In this document: piece after piece, positions 1-8,490 of the stretch
Layout: every line of letters starts with the position of its first letter
Numbering within the stretch: the stretch's first letter is position 1
NCBI GenBank assembly: GCA_030151985.1
Contig: JASLDZ010000024.1
Span: 1 to 14,082 of the forward strand
Direction of reading: 5' to 3'
DNA length: 14,082 nt
Source of the DNA: Caulobacteraceae bacterium
GTDB taxonomy: Bacteria > Pseudomonadota > Alphaproteobacteria > Caulobacterales > Caulobacteraceae
Made by a program: the position numbers and the translations under genes
Notes under the pieces: generated by a model
Databases searched by the model: none
What the model was told of the DNA's origin: nothing
The model's input: the letters and a program-made list of their open reading frames with translations, nothing else

Positions 1-275
1 GACGAGCGGAACGCCTTCAGGTCCATGCTGTCGCGGCTTCCGTCCGGCTTGACCACCGGGTCGCGGCCCTCGGGCAGGTTGAACACCTTGGGCTGGGCGA
101 CGAACAGGAAGCCCTGCCCGGGCTCGCGGCGACCGGTGACATCGTCCTCCAGCGGATAGCCTTCCCGCCGGTCCTCGCGGCGCAGGTAGACGATCAGGCC
201 GAAGAAGAAGAGCGTGAAGGTGAGCAGGACCAGGGCCGTGAGGTCGAAGGTCCCGAAGAATTCGGCGTTGTACAT
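1..275 (-). CDS. puhA: Photosynthetic reaction centre H subunit (PuhA), N-terminal part, cut by the window edge
   Basis: PuhA caps the cytoplasmic face of the L-M reaction-centre core and helps proton transfer to the secondary quinone. The sequence shows the first 91 codons, starting MYNAEFFGTFDLTALVLLTF. One hydrophobic membrane anchor spans about residues 11-31, followed by the basic stretch YLRREDRREGYPLE at the cytoplasmic boundary, which is typical of the family. The conserved VFNLPEG-like segment lies near residues 64-70. Family members are about 250-260 residues, so roughly two thirds lies beyond the left edge. The start has a clear AAGGAA-type ribosome binding site about 7 nt upstream, the strongest in this part of the operon. 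It lies 19 nt after the lhaA stop, and the lhaA-puhA order is standard in purple bacteria. Identity is nearly certain; only the 3' end is unseen. Confidence 0.96.
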   Translation of the reverse strand, partial: MYNAEFFGTFDLTALVLLTFTLFFFGLIVYLRREDRREGYPLEDDVTGRREPGQGFLFVAQPKVFNLPEGRDPVVKPDGSRDSMDLKAFRS

Positions 276-282
276 GGCGGGT

Positions 283-289
283 TCCTTTC
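283..289 (-). promoter_or_regulatory. Ribosome binding site of puhA
   Basis: Read on the minus strand, the lhaA-puhA gap contains GAAAGGAA, a good Shine-Dalgarno match 7 nt before the puhA ATG. The bchL, bchM and lhaA starts upstream have weaker sites and rely on gene overlap or a very short gap. A strong independent site fits the need for more PuhA, a stoichiometric structural protein, than of enzymes. That last point is inference. Confidence 0.7.
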
Positions 290-294
290 GGGAC

Positions 295-1725
295 CTAGGC
301 GGACGGCTGAGGGGTCAAGGACGCGGACTGGGTGACGGGTGCGCTCCCGTGCCGGGCCAGCGGGCCCAGCGCGATCAGCGTCGCGAACAGGAGCAGGAGC
401 TCGAGGGCGTAGACGGCGGAGTAGCCGGTGGCGGGGCCCTGCAGCGTGCCGCCCAGCCTCCCGGCGCGCGCCAGGGCGCCTACGCCGTCGCTGAGGAGGC
501 CGCCGGTGGCGATGGCGATTCCCGCCGCCAGCGCCTGCACCGCGCCCCAGGCGCCCAGCGCCAGGCCCGTCGCGTCCTTCTGCGCCATGGCCATGGAAGC
601 GGTCAGCGTGCCGTGCGCGAAGAGGCCCGCGCCGAAGCCGACCAGGAACACCCCCGAAGCGAACAGCCCGGCCGAGGCCATGGGCGCGGCCAGGATCACG
701 CAGGCGAAGGCGCAGAGACCCGCCGCCGCGCCGAAGCCCGCCACGCGGTAGGCGTCCGCTCCTCGCGCCAGCTGCCGCGCCGCCAGCGCCAGGCCGCTCG
801 CGCCGCCTACGGCCAGGAGCGCCGTCAGGCTGGTGGTGGCGCTGACCGAGAGCCCCAGCACGTGGCCGCCGTAGGGCTCGAGCAGCACGTCCTGCATGGA
901 GAACGCCATGGTGCCGAGCCCGATGGCCAGCAGCCGCCGTCCGGCCCGGCCCGTCGCGGCGTAGGCCGCCCAGCGGGCGCGGAAGGTGGGGGCCAGCACC
1001 GGCGTCGCGCCGACGAGGGCCGGGTTGCGCGCCTCCTGCTTCCACAGGGCCACGCCGTTCAGCACCATGGTGACGAGGCCCGCGCCCTGCACCACCTTGA
1101 CCAGCCGCAGCTCGCTGAACGGATGCAGCAGCGCGCCGAACGCCAGGGCGGAGCCCACCGAGCCGACGATCAGCATGAGGCACAGCAGCGCCACCACCTT
1201 GGGCCGGGCGCGCTCGGGCGCGAGGTCGGTGGCCAGCGCCAGGCCGCTGGTCTGCACCGTGTGGAGCCCTGCGCCGGTCATCAGGAAGGCGAGCGCCGCC
1301 CCCGCCTCTCCCACCCAGGCCGGCCCCTGCCGGTCGCCGGAGAGCAGGATGAGCGCGAACGGCATGATCGCCAGCCCGCCGAACTGCGCCAGCGTGCCGA
1401 ACCAGATGTAGGGCACGCGCTTCCAGCCCAGCACCGAGCGGTGCGTGTCCGAGCGGTGGCCGACCAGCATGCGGAACGGCGCGAACACCAGCGGCAGCGA
1501 GATCATGCTCGCCACGAGCCAGGCGGGCATGTGCAGCTCGACGATCATCACCCGGTTCAGCGTGCCGATCAGCAGCACCGCCGCCATGCCGACCGTGACC
1601 TGGAACAGGGACAGGCGCAGCAGCCGGCCCAGCGGCAGCTCGGCGGTGGCCGCGTCGGCGAAGGGCAGCGCCTTCAGGCCGACGTTGCGCCACGACCAGG
1701 TGCGGGGGGCGGGCGCGTCGCTCAT
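295..1725 (-). CDS. lhaA: LhaA, light-harvesting 1 assembly protein of the PucC/BCD major-facilitator-like family
   Basis: LhaA is an inner-membrane protein needed to assemble the LH1 antenna around the reaction centre, probably by handling bacteriochlorophyll or antenna peptides. The 476-residue product is very hydrophobic with about 12 predicted membrane helices. It carries PucC-family signatures: RVMIVEL followed by a MPAWLVASMISLPL helix, the loop APFRMLVGHRSDTHRSVLGW near residues 85-105, and KRVPYIWFGTLAQFGGLAIMP after it. The C-terminal half has AWGAVQALAAGIAIATGGL. Length matches the classic 477-codon orf477/F1696 homologues. The ATG start overlaps the bchM stop as ATGA, and a longer reading frame upstream is only bchM read out of frame. 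Position between bchM and puhA separates LhaA from its paralogue PucC, which usually lies near bchP or the puc genes. Confidence 0.93.
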   Translation of the reverse strand: MSDAPAPRTWSWRNVGLKALPFADAATAELPLGRLLRLSLFQVTVGMAAVLLIGTLNRVMIVELHMPAWLVASMISLPLVFAPFRMLVGHRSDTHRSVLGWKRVPYIWFGTLAQFGGLAIMPFALILLSGDRQGPAWVGEAGAALAFLMTGAGLHTVQTSGLALATDLAPERARPKVVALLCLMLIVGSVGSALAFGALLHPFSELRLVKVVQGAGLVTMVLNGVALWKQEARNPALVGATPVLAPTFRARWAAYAATGRAGRRLLAIGLGTMAFSMQDVLLEPYGGHVLGLSVSATTSLTALLAVGGASGLALAARQLARGADAYRVAGFGAAAGLCAFACVILAAPMASAGLFASGVFLVGFGAGLFAHGTLTASMAMAQKDATGLALGAWGAVQALAAGIAIATGGLLSDGVGALARAGRLGGTLQGPATGYSAVYALELLLLFATLIALGPLARHGSAPVTQSASLTPQPSA

Positions 1726-2420
1726 CGCCGGACGAGCTCCATCGCCTGGGAGGTGTAGAAGCCCGACGCGATCCGCTGGGTGCGGTTCACGATCCAGCCG
1801 GAGAGCGAGGGGTGCCCCGCGACGCCCGCGCGCAGCTTCGCCTCGGTGACCGGCTCGATCGCGGGGGCGCGGTCGGCCTTGGGGAACAGCTTGCCCGCCG
1901 CGTGCATCAGGCTGAGCACGGGCGTGCGCGGCGCGAAGGTGAAGACGATCGAACGGCCGATCCGCGGCGCCAGCGTGGAGAGCACGCCCAGGATCTCGTC
2001 GGTCGGATAGTGGATCAGCGAGTCCATCGCCACGACGTGGTCGAAGCGGCCCAGCGCGGGGTCGAGCAGGTCCCCGACGCGGAAGTCGATGGCGCCAGCC
2101 ATCGTCTTCGGCGCGCGCTCGCGGGCGATGGTCACGAGGCTGCCGGCGATGTCGATGGCCGTGACGTGGGCGCCCCGCTCCGCCGCCTCCACCGCCAGCG
2201 CGCCCGTGCCGCAGCCGGCGTCCAGCAGCGAGGTCGCGGCCATGTCGGCGGGGAGCCACGACAGGATCGTGGCCCGCATCCGGTCGCGCCCCGCCCGCAC
2301 CGTCTCGCGGATCTTGCTGACCGGCGCGTCGGAGGTGAGCTGCGCCCAGGTCTTCGACGCGGTGGCGTCGAAATAGGTCTCCAGCTTCGACCGGCGCTCG
2401 GCGTAGGTGGCTAGGGTCAT
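1722..2420 (-). CDS. bchM: Magnesium-protoporphyrin IX methyltransferase (BchM)
   Basis: BchM transfers a methyl group from S-adenosylmethionine to the ring-C propionate of Mg-protoporphyrin IX, the step after Mg-chelatase. The 232-residue product is a class I methyltransferase. Motif I is LLDAGCGTG at residues 65-73, the acidic end of strand 2 is D90 (VTAIDI), and the FRVGDLL segment lies near 113-119. The family-typical AMDSLIHYPTDE follows at about 131-142. The N-terminal YFDATASKTWAQLTS segment is also characteristic of BchM/ChlM. The start codon overlaps the bchL stop in TGATG, and the stop overlaps the lhaA start in ATGA, implying coupled translation. BchM is reported to interact with BchH in other phototrophs, consistent with their shared operon. 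Confidence 0.95.
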   Translation of the reverse strand: MTLATYAERRSKLETYFDATASKTWAQLTSDAPVSKIRETVRAGRDRMRATILSWLPADMAATSLLDAGCGTGALAVEAAERGAHVTAIDIAGSLVTIARERAPKTMAGAIDFRVGDLLDPALGRFDHVVAMDSLIHYPTDEILGVLSTLAPRIGRSIVFTFAPRTPVLSLMHAAGKLFPKADRAPAIEPVTEAKLRAGVAGHPSLSGWIVNRTQRIASGFYTSQAMELVRR

Positions 2421-3346
2421 CACTCGAACCCCAGGAATTCGAACACGTCCCGGTCCTTCATCGGGACCGAGTCGTAGGTCTTGCCGCCGGTCCAGAGCGT
2501 GGCGGCCAGCTTCATGTATTCGGCGCAGGCGAGGTCGACCTCGGGGGAGGACTCCATCTCGAACAGCGTCGCCTTCTTCAGGCGGCTCTTGCGGATGGCG
2601 TCCAGGATCGGGAAGTGGGCCAGCCGCTCCAGGCCGATCTTGGCGTTGAAGCGGTCGATCTCGTCGGTGGCTTCCGAGCGGTTGGCGATCATGCCGCCCA
2701 GGCGCACGTCGTAGTTCTTCGACTTGGCCCGGATGGCCGCGATGATCCGGTTCATGGCGAAGATCGAGTCGAAGTCGTTCGACGCCACCACCAGCGCCCG
2801 CTCGGCGTGCTGGAGCGGCGCGGCGAACCCTCCGCAGACCACGTCGCCCAAGACGTCGAAGATCACCACGTCGGTGTCGTCGAGCAGGTGGTGCTCCTTG
2901 AGCAGCTTCACCGTCTGGCCGACCACGTAGCCGCCGCAGCCCGTGCCCGCGGGCGGCCCCCCCGCCTCCACGCACATGACGCCGTTATAGCCCTCGAAGC
3001 AGTAGTCCTCGGGCCGCAGCTCCTCGGTGTGGAAGTCCACGCCCTCCAGGATGTCGATGACGGTGGGGGTGAGCTGCTTGGTGAGGGTGAAGGTGGAGTC
3101 GTGCTTGGGGTCGCAGCCGATCTGCAGCACCCGCTTGCCGAGCTTGGAGAAGGCGGCCGACAGGTTGGACGAGGTGGTCGACTTGCCGATCCCGCCCTTG
3201 CCGTAGACGGCGAACACCTTGGCGCGCCCGGTCATGGCGGGCGCGTCCATCTTCACCTGCACGCTCCCCTCCCCGTCCTCGCGCGCACGGGCGATGGTGC
3301 GGTGGGTGGGGCGGGCGCCGGGGCGTTCGAGGTCGAGCAGGGTCAT
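2420..3346 (-). CDS. bchL: Dark-operative protochlorophyllide reductase, ATP-binding iron-sulfur protein (BchL)
   Basis: BchL is the NifH-like homodimeric reductase that uses ATP to pass electrons from its [4Fe-4S] cluster to the BchNB catalytic part, reducing ring D of protochlorophyllide without light. The 308-residue product shows the P-loop YGKGGIGKST at 48-57 and the switch-type IGCDPKHDST near 76-84. Cluster ligands are C137 in GTGCGGY and C171 in GDVVCGGFA. Their 34-residue spacing equals that of the known ligands in Rhodobacter (Cys97/Cys131). The start is weak in Shine-Dalgarno terms and lies 4 nt after the bchH stop. I prefer it over the internal ATG at 3250 because the encoded DGEGSVQV segment before the P-loop is conserved in family members. 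The enzyme is oxygen-sensitive in known cases. Confidence 0.97.
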   Translation of the reverse strand: MTLLDLERPGARPTHRTIARAREDGEGSVQVKMDAPAMTGRAKVFAVYGKGGIGKSTTSSNLSAAFSKLGKRVLQIGCDPKHDSTFTLTKQLTPTVIDILEGVDFHTEELRPEDYCFEGYNGVMCVEAGGPPAGTGCGGYVVGQTVKLLKEHHLLDDTDVVIFDVLGDVVCGGFAAPLQHAERALVVASNDFDSIFAMNRIIAAIRAKSKNYDVRLGGMIANRSEATDEIDRFNAKIGLERLAHFPILDAIRKSRLKKATLFEMESSPEVDLACAEYMKLAATLWTGGKTYDSVPMKDRDVFEFLGFE

Positions 3347-3350
3347 AGGT

Positions 3351-6300
3351 TCACGCGGCCGTGGCCACGCCCTCCAGCCGGTCTTCCAGCTCGTCGGATG
3401 CGGTCTGAAGCGCGGCGAGCGTGGCGGGATCGGGCGTCCAGTAGTGGCGGTCGCAGGCCTCCAGCAGGCGCTTGGCTATGCGGACGGAGGCCACAGGGTT
3501 CAGCTCGGCCAGGCGGCGGCGCATGGCCTCGTCCAGAACGTAGGTCTCGGTGACGCCCTGGTAGATCCAGGGGGCGACCTGGCCGGTGGTGGCCGACCAG
3601 CCCATGGTGTTGGTCACCTGCGCCTCGATCTGGCGCACGCCTTCGGGCCCGTGCTTCAGCATACCCTCGAACCAGCGGGGGTTGAGCGTGCGGGTGCGGG
3701 TCTCCAGCGCCACCTGCTCGGACAGGGTGCGCACCTTGGCCGCGCCCGAGGTCTGGTCGCCGATGTAGACCGGCGCCTCGGTCCCGCCCCGCGCCCGCTT
3801 CACGGCCCGGGCGATGCCGCCGAGCGTGTCGTTGTAGTGATCGAGCGTGGTGACCCCGTTCTCCACCGACTCGACGTTCTGGTAGGCGACGTCCACGCCC
3901 TTGAGGATCTGCGCCAGCATCGCCGACTGGCGCACGGCCTTGCCGTTCACGCCGTAGGCGAACGACTTGCGCGCCTGGTAGGCGTCGGCCAGCTCGTCCT
4001 CGTCGGTCCAGCAGCCGGCGTCGATCAGCTGGTTGACGTTGGAGCCGTAGGCGCCGTCCGCGTTGGAGAAAACGCGGAGCGCCGCGGTGGGGAGGTCGCA
4101 CCCCTCAGCCGCCATGTGCGCGAGCGCGTGCTTGCGGACGAAGTTCAGGTGCGGCGGCTCGTCGGCGGAGGCGGCCAGGAGCGCGGCTTCGGCCAGCATC
4201 TTCGTCTGCAGGCTGAGCAGGTCGCGGCAGATGCCGGACAGCGTCATCACCACGTCGATGCGCGGGCGGCCGAGTTCGGCCAGCGGGATCAGCTCGGCGC
4301 CGCAAAGCCGGCCGTAGCTGTCCACCCGCGGGCGAGCGCCGAGCAGCGCTAGCGCCTGGGCGATGGGCTGGCCCTCGCTCTTCAGGTTGTCCGAGCCCCA
4401 GAGCACCAGCGCGATGCTCTCAGGGAGCGCGCCCGTGTCGGCGCGGTGGCGGGCGAGCAGCAGGTCGGCCTGCCGGGCGCCCTCGCGCACGGCGAAGACG
4501 CTGGGGATGTGGAAGGGGTCGAAGCCGTGAACGTTGCGGCCCGTCGGCAGGATCGCCGGCGTGCGCACGAGGTCGCCGCCCGGCGCGGGGCGGACGTAGC
4601 CGCCGTCGAGCGCGTGGATCAGGGCGTCCAGCTCGGTGTCGCGCGACAGGTGCGCCTCGGCCTGCGTCAGGGCGGCGGGATCGACGCCCGCCTGCGCCAT
4701 CGCGGCTAGCATCTCGGCGCGCTCGGCGTCGGACAGCGCCTCGCCGACCACGTGCAGGCCCGACGGGATCAGCGCCTGCTCGACCTCGGCCACCTTGTCG
4801 GCCAAAGCGGCGATCGGTGCGTCGGAGGCGCCCGCGACATCGAGCGCCGCCGCCTGCTCGCGGATCAGCTGGCTGAGACCCTCGACCTCCGCCGAGCCGG
4901 GCGCGGCCGCGCGCCAGCGCTGGATCGAGGCCTTCAGCTCGACCAGCCCCTTGTAGAGCCCCGCCTGCGCGATGGGCGGCGTCAGGTAGCTCACCAGCGT
5001 CGCGTTTGACCGGCGGCGGGCCAGGGCGCCCTCGGAGGGGTTGTTGGCGGCGTAGAGGTAGAGGTTGGGCAAATCGCCGATCAGCCGCTCGGGCCAGTCG
5101 GCGCCGGAGAGGCCGACCTGTTTGCCCGGCATGAACTCCAGCGCGCCGTGGGTGCCGAAGTGCAGCACGGCGTCGGCGGCGAAGTCCTCCCGGATGTGTC
5201 GGTAGAAGGCTGAGAACGCATGCGTCGGCGCGAACCCGCGCTCGAACAGGAGCCGCATCGGGTCGCCCTCGTAGCCGAAGCTCGGCTGCAGCCCGACGAA
5301 GACGTTCCCGAACTCCGCGCCCAGCACGAACACGGACGAGCCGTCGGCCAGCGCCTTGCCGGGGGCGGGACCCCACTGCCCCTCGATCTCGGCCAGGTGC
5401 CGCTCACGGCGCACGTGCTCCTCGGCGGGGATGCGGCGGTGGACGTTGGCGTCGGTCCCGAAGCGGGAGGCGTTGCCCTCCAGCACGCGCGACCGCAGCG
5501 CCGCGACGGTGGGCGGCACCTCGACGGCGTACCCCGCCTTTGCCAAGCCTTTCAGCGTGTTGTGCAGGGACTCGAACACCGAGAGGTAGGCGGCCGTGCC
5601 CGCCGCGCCCGCGTTGGGCGGGAAGTTGAACAGCACCACCGCCAGCTTGCGGTCCGCGCGGGCGGTGCGGCGCAGCCTGACCAGCTTGAGAGCCTTGACG
5701 GCCAACGCCTCGGCCCGCTCAGGGCAGGCCTGCATGCGCGGAGCGTGGAGCCCGGCCTCCAGCATGCAGCGGCGGCCGCAGCCCTGGCACGGGCCCGACC
5801 CATCCGCCCGGCCGCCGAACACCGTGGGCGCGACCGCGCCGTCCAGCTCCGGGATCGCCACCATCATGGTGGCCTCGACCGGCGAGAGGCCGGCGTTCCC
5901 CGCCCCCCACTGCTCGATGGTCTGGAACTCGAGCGGCTGGGCGACGAGGTAGGGCACGTCGAGCTGCGCCAGCATCGCCTCGGCCGCGCCCGCGTCGTTG
6001 TAGGCGGGGCCGCCGACCAGGGAGAAGCCGGAGAGCGAGACCACCGCGTCCACCGTCACGCGCTCGCCGTCCATGAAGAAGCGCTCGATCGCCGGTCGGG
6101 CGTCCAGGCCGGAGGCGAAGGCGGGAACCACGCGCAGCCCGCGGGCCTCCATGGCGGCGACCACGCCATCGTAGTGGCCGGTGTCCTCCGCCAGCACGTA
6201 GGAGCGCAGCACGAGCAGGCCGACCGTGCCGGCGTGGGGGGCGGAGGGGCGCGGCAGGCGGTCGGCGCTCTCGGCGATCTTCCCGCGCAGCCGGGGGTGG

Positions 6301-6992
6301 TAGAGGCCGACGTCGGGATAGACCCGCGGCTCTCCCACCGGGACGTGGCCCCGCAGCGCCCGCCGCTCGCCGTCGGCGTAGCGGTTGACCAGCAGGCGCA
6401 CCATGTCGGCGACGTTGGCCTCGCTGCCCGAAAGCCAGTACTGCATGGTCAGGAAGTAGGCGCGCAGGTCCTGCGCCTTGCCGGGCACGAAGCGCAGCAG
6501 CTTCGGCAGCCGGCGCAGCATGGCCATCTGGCCCGCGCCACTGGAGCCGGTCTTGCCCTTGCCGCCGCGGAGCCGCTTCAGCATCGCGAGCGGCCCCTTC
6601 TCCGCCCCGTCCATGCGCAGGCCGCCCAGCCGCGTCAGCTTGATCACCTCGGCGGCCGAGAGCGCGCCGACGATGGCGTCGCACGCGTCGCGCCGCGCCT
6701 CCAGCGCGGGGAGGACGGCGCGGACGTGGTCCTCCATGAACAGCATCGTCGCTACGATCACGTCCGCCGTGGCGATATCGGCGAGGCAGCGGTCGAGGGC
6801 GGCCTTGTCGTCGCCCCAGTCGGTGGCGGCGTGCAGCGCGAGCGTCAGACCGGGGATGTCGCGGCGCAGCGCGGCGGTGGCGCGGGCGAACACGGCGGCC
6901 AGGTGCTTGTCGAGCGTGACCACCACCACCCGCACGGGCGGTGCGGGGGTCACGGACCCGTGCTCAGCGCTGGAAGTGGCTGCGCGCGTCAT
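3351..6992 (-). CDS. bchH: Magnesium chelatase large subunit H (BchH), porphyrin-binding
   Basis: BchH binds protoporphyrin IX and, with the BchI-BchD AAA+ complex (not in this window), inserts Mg2+, the committed step to bacteriochlorophyll. The 1213-residue product starts its conserved part with RVVVVTLDKHLAAVFARA. It carries the CobN/Mg-chelatase signature HFGTHGALEFMPGKQ at residues 611-624, preceded by LQPSFGYEGDPMRLLFERG and FSAFYRHIREDFAADAVL. A cysteine group C402-x2-C405-x3-C409-x13-C423 lies in the middle; an oxygen-sensitive Fe-S cluster has been reported for Rhodobacter BchH. The C-terminal segment has NTMGWSATTGQVAPWIYQG. The chosen ATG overlaps the end of bchB by about 29 nt. 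A GTG at 6953, just after the bchB stop, would remove 13 residues and is the main alternative start. Confidence 0.95.
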   Translation of the reverse strand: MTRAATSSAEHGSVTPAPPVRVVVVTLDKHLAAVFARATAALRRDIPGLTLALHAATDWGDDKAALDRCLADIATADVIVATMLFMEDHVRAVLPALEARRDACDAIVGALSAAEVIKLTRLGGLRMDGAEKGPLAMLKRLRGGKGKTGSSGAGQMAMLRRLPKLLRFVPGKAQDLRAYFLTMQYWLSGSEANVADMVRLLVNRYADGERRALRGHVPVGEPRVYPDVGLYHPRLRGKIAESADRLPRPSAPHAGTVGLLVLRSYVLAEDTGHYDGVVAAMEARGLRVVPAFASGLDARPAIERFFMDGERVTVDAVVSLSGFSLVGGPAYNDAGAAEAMLAQLDVPYLVAQPLEFQTIEQWGAGNAGLSPVEATMMVAIPELDGAVAPTVFGGRADGSGPCQGCGRRCMLEAGLHAPRMQACPERAEALAVKALKLVRLRRTARADRKLAVVLFNFPPNAGAAGTAAYLSVFESLHNTLKGLAKAGYAVEVPPTVAALRSRVLEGNASRFGTDANVHRRIPAEEHVRRERHLAEIEGQWGPAPGKALADGSSVFVLGAEFGNVFVGLQPSFGYEGDPMRLLFERGFAPTHAFSAFYRHIREDFAADAVLHFGTHGALEFMPGKQVGLSGADWPERLIGDLPNLYLYAANNPSEGALARRRSNATLVSYLTPPIAQAGLYKGLVELKASIQRWRAAAPGSAEVEGLSQLIREQAAALDVAGASDAPIAALADKVAEVEQALIPSGLHVVGEALSDAERAEMLAAMAQAGVDPAALTQAEAHLSRDTELDALIHALDGGYVRPAPGGDLVRTPAILPTGRNVHGFDPFHIPSVFAVREGARQADLLLARHRADTGALPESIALVLWGSDNLKSEGQPIAQALALLGARPRVDSYGRLCGAELIPLAELGRPRIDVVMTLSGICRDLLSLQTKMLAEAALLAASADEPPHLNFVRKHALAHMAAEGCDLPTAALRVFSNADGAYGSNVNQLIDAGCWTDEDELADAYQARKSFAYGVNGKAVRQSAMLAQILKGVDVAYQNVESVENGVTTLDHYNDTLGGIARAVKRARGGTEAPVYIGDQTSGAAKVRTLSEQVALETRTRTLNPRWFEGMLKHGPEGVRQIEAQVTNTMGWSATTGQVAPWIYQGVTETYVLDEAMRRRLAELNPVASVRIAKRLLEACDRHYWTPDPATLAALQTASDELEDRLEGVATAA

Positions 6993-8490
6993 ACAGCGTC
7001 TCGAGCTTGATGCTCGCCAGGCCCTGGCTGGTGGCGAAGGCCTCGGTGTTCTTCCGCGCCTTGCCGCGCACGAAGAAGGGGATTTTGGAGAGCTCGCGGG
7101 TCGCCTCGTCGGTCCAGACGATCGCGTCGGCCGAGGCGGCGGCCTCGGGTGCGGGCTCAGCTTCCGCGTGGCCGGCGCCGAGGTGCGAGGGGCCGGCCGC
7201 GTCGTGGAACTCGAAGTCGTCGCGGAACATGGCCAGGAGGTGCTCCTCCAGCCCCATCACCAGCGGGTGCACCCAGGTGTCGAAGATCACGTTGGCGCCC
7301 TCGAACCCCATCTGGGGCGAGTGGCGGGCGGGGAAGTCCTGCACGTGCACGGGCGCCGAGATCACCGCGCAGGCGATGCGCAGGCGCTTGGCGATATGCC
7401 GCTCCATCTGTGTGCCGAGCACCAGCTCCGGCTGGGCCGCGGCGATGGCGCGCTCGACCTCCAGGTAGTCGTCGGTGATCAGCGGCTCGACGCCGTAGAG
7501 GGCGGCGGCGGCGCGCAGCTCGCGGGCGAACTCGCGGTTGTAGCCGCCCAGCCCCACCACCTCGAAGCCCAGCTCGTCCCGCGCGATGCGGGCGGCGGCG
7601 ACGGCGCGGTTGGCCTCCCCGAACACGAACACGCGCTTGCCGGTGAGATAGGTGGAGTCCACCGACCGCGACCACCAGCCGGCGCGGCTGGTCGCGTCGT
7701 CCAGCGCCGGTTCCGGGTCGACGCCCGCCAGCCGCGCGACCTCCACGATCCACTCGCGCGTGGCGGAAAGGCCCACGGGCTGGATGCGGACGGCGGGCTG
7801 CTTGTAGGTGCGCTCCAGCCACGCCGCGGCGGTCCCGGCGATCTCGGGATAGAGCACGACGTTGAAGTCGGCGTCGGGCAGGCGGGCGAGGTCGTCCGGC
7901 GTGGCCCCCCAGGGCGCGACGACGTTGACCAGGATGTCCAGCCGGTCGAGCAGGCGGCGCACCTCGACCAGGTCGTCGCGGTGCCTGAACCCCAGGGCGG
8001 TAGGGCCCAGGATGTTGCAGGAGGGGCGGGGCAGGCGCTCGGCCGTCGGCGGCCGGGACAGGGCGCGCACCAGGGAGAACAGCGTCTCGGCCGCGCCCCA
8101 GCTCTCCTTCTTCTGATAGCTCGGCAGCTCCAGCGGGATCACCGGCACGGGCAGCGCCAGCGCCTTCGCAAGGCCGCCGGGGTCGTCCTGGATCAGCTCG
8201 GCGGTGCAGGAGGCGCCGACAATCATCGCCTGCGGGCGGAAGCGGTCGTAGGCGTCGCGCGCCGCGGTCTTGAACAGCTCGGCGGTGTCGGAGCCGAGGT
8301 CCCGCGCCTGGAAGGTGGTGTAGGTCACCGGCGGCCGGGCGTTCCGCCGCTCGATCATCGTGAACAGGAGGTCGGCGTAGGTGTCGCCCTGCGGCGCGTG
8401 CAGCACGTAGTGCAGGCCCTCCATCGCGGTGGCGATCCGCATGGCGCCCACGTGCGGCGGCCCCTCGTAGGTCCAGAGCGCAAGCTTCAT
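6964..8490 (-). CDS. bchB: Dark-operative protochlorophyllide reductase subunit B (BchB)
   Basis: BchB forms the NifK-like half of the BchNB heterotetramer that binds and reduces protochlorophyllide. The 508-residue product begins MKLALWTYEGPPHVGAMRIA. It has D36, the unusual aspartate ligand to the shared [4Fe-4S] cluster, in APQGD, and C95 in VGASC, both at the residue numbers known from characterised BchB. The RSVDSTYLTGKR segment carries D278, which I infer corresponds to the catalytic aspartate numbered about 274 in other species. An Ala/Glu/Pro-rich linker near 428-455 leads to the C-terminal PCP-reductase domain containing LSKIPFFVRGKARKNTE. Translation starts in an ATGA overlap with the bchN stop and has a strong GGAGG site 7 nt upstream, so stoichiometric coupling with BchN is likely. 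Confidence 0.97.
   Translation of the reverse strand: MKLALWTYEGPPHVGAMRIATAMEGLHYVLHAPQGDTYADLLFTMIERRNARPPVTYTTFQARDLGSDTAELFKTAARDAYDRFRPQAMIVGASCTAELIQDDPGGLAKALALPVPVIPLELPSYQKKESWGAAETLFSLVRALSRPPTAERLPRPSCNILGPTALGFRHRDDLVEVRRLLDRLDILVNVVAPWGATPDDLARLPDADFNVVLYPEIAGTAAAWLERTYKQPAVRIQPVGLSATREWIVEVARLAGVDPEPALDDATSRAGWWSRSVDSTYLTGKRVFVFGEANRAVAAARIARDELGFEVVGLGGYNREFARELRAAAALYGVEPLITDDYLEVERAIAAAQPELVLGTQMERHIAKRLRIACAVISAPVHVQDFPARHSPQMGFEGANVIFDTWVHPLVMGLEEHLLAMFRDDFEFHDAAGPSHLGAGHAEAEPAPEAAASADAIVWTDEATRELSKIPFFVRGKARKNTEAFATSQGLASIKLETLYDARSHFQR

Noticed and set aside
3250..3346. Shorter BchL starting at the internal ATG at 3250
   Set aside because: A purine-rich stretch precedes it, but it would delete the DGEGSVQV segment that is conserved before the P-loop in this family.
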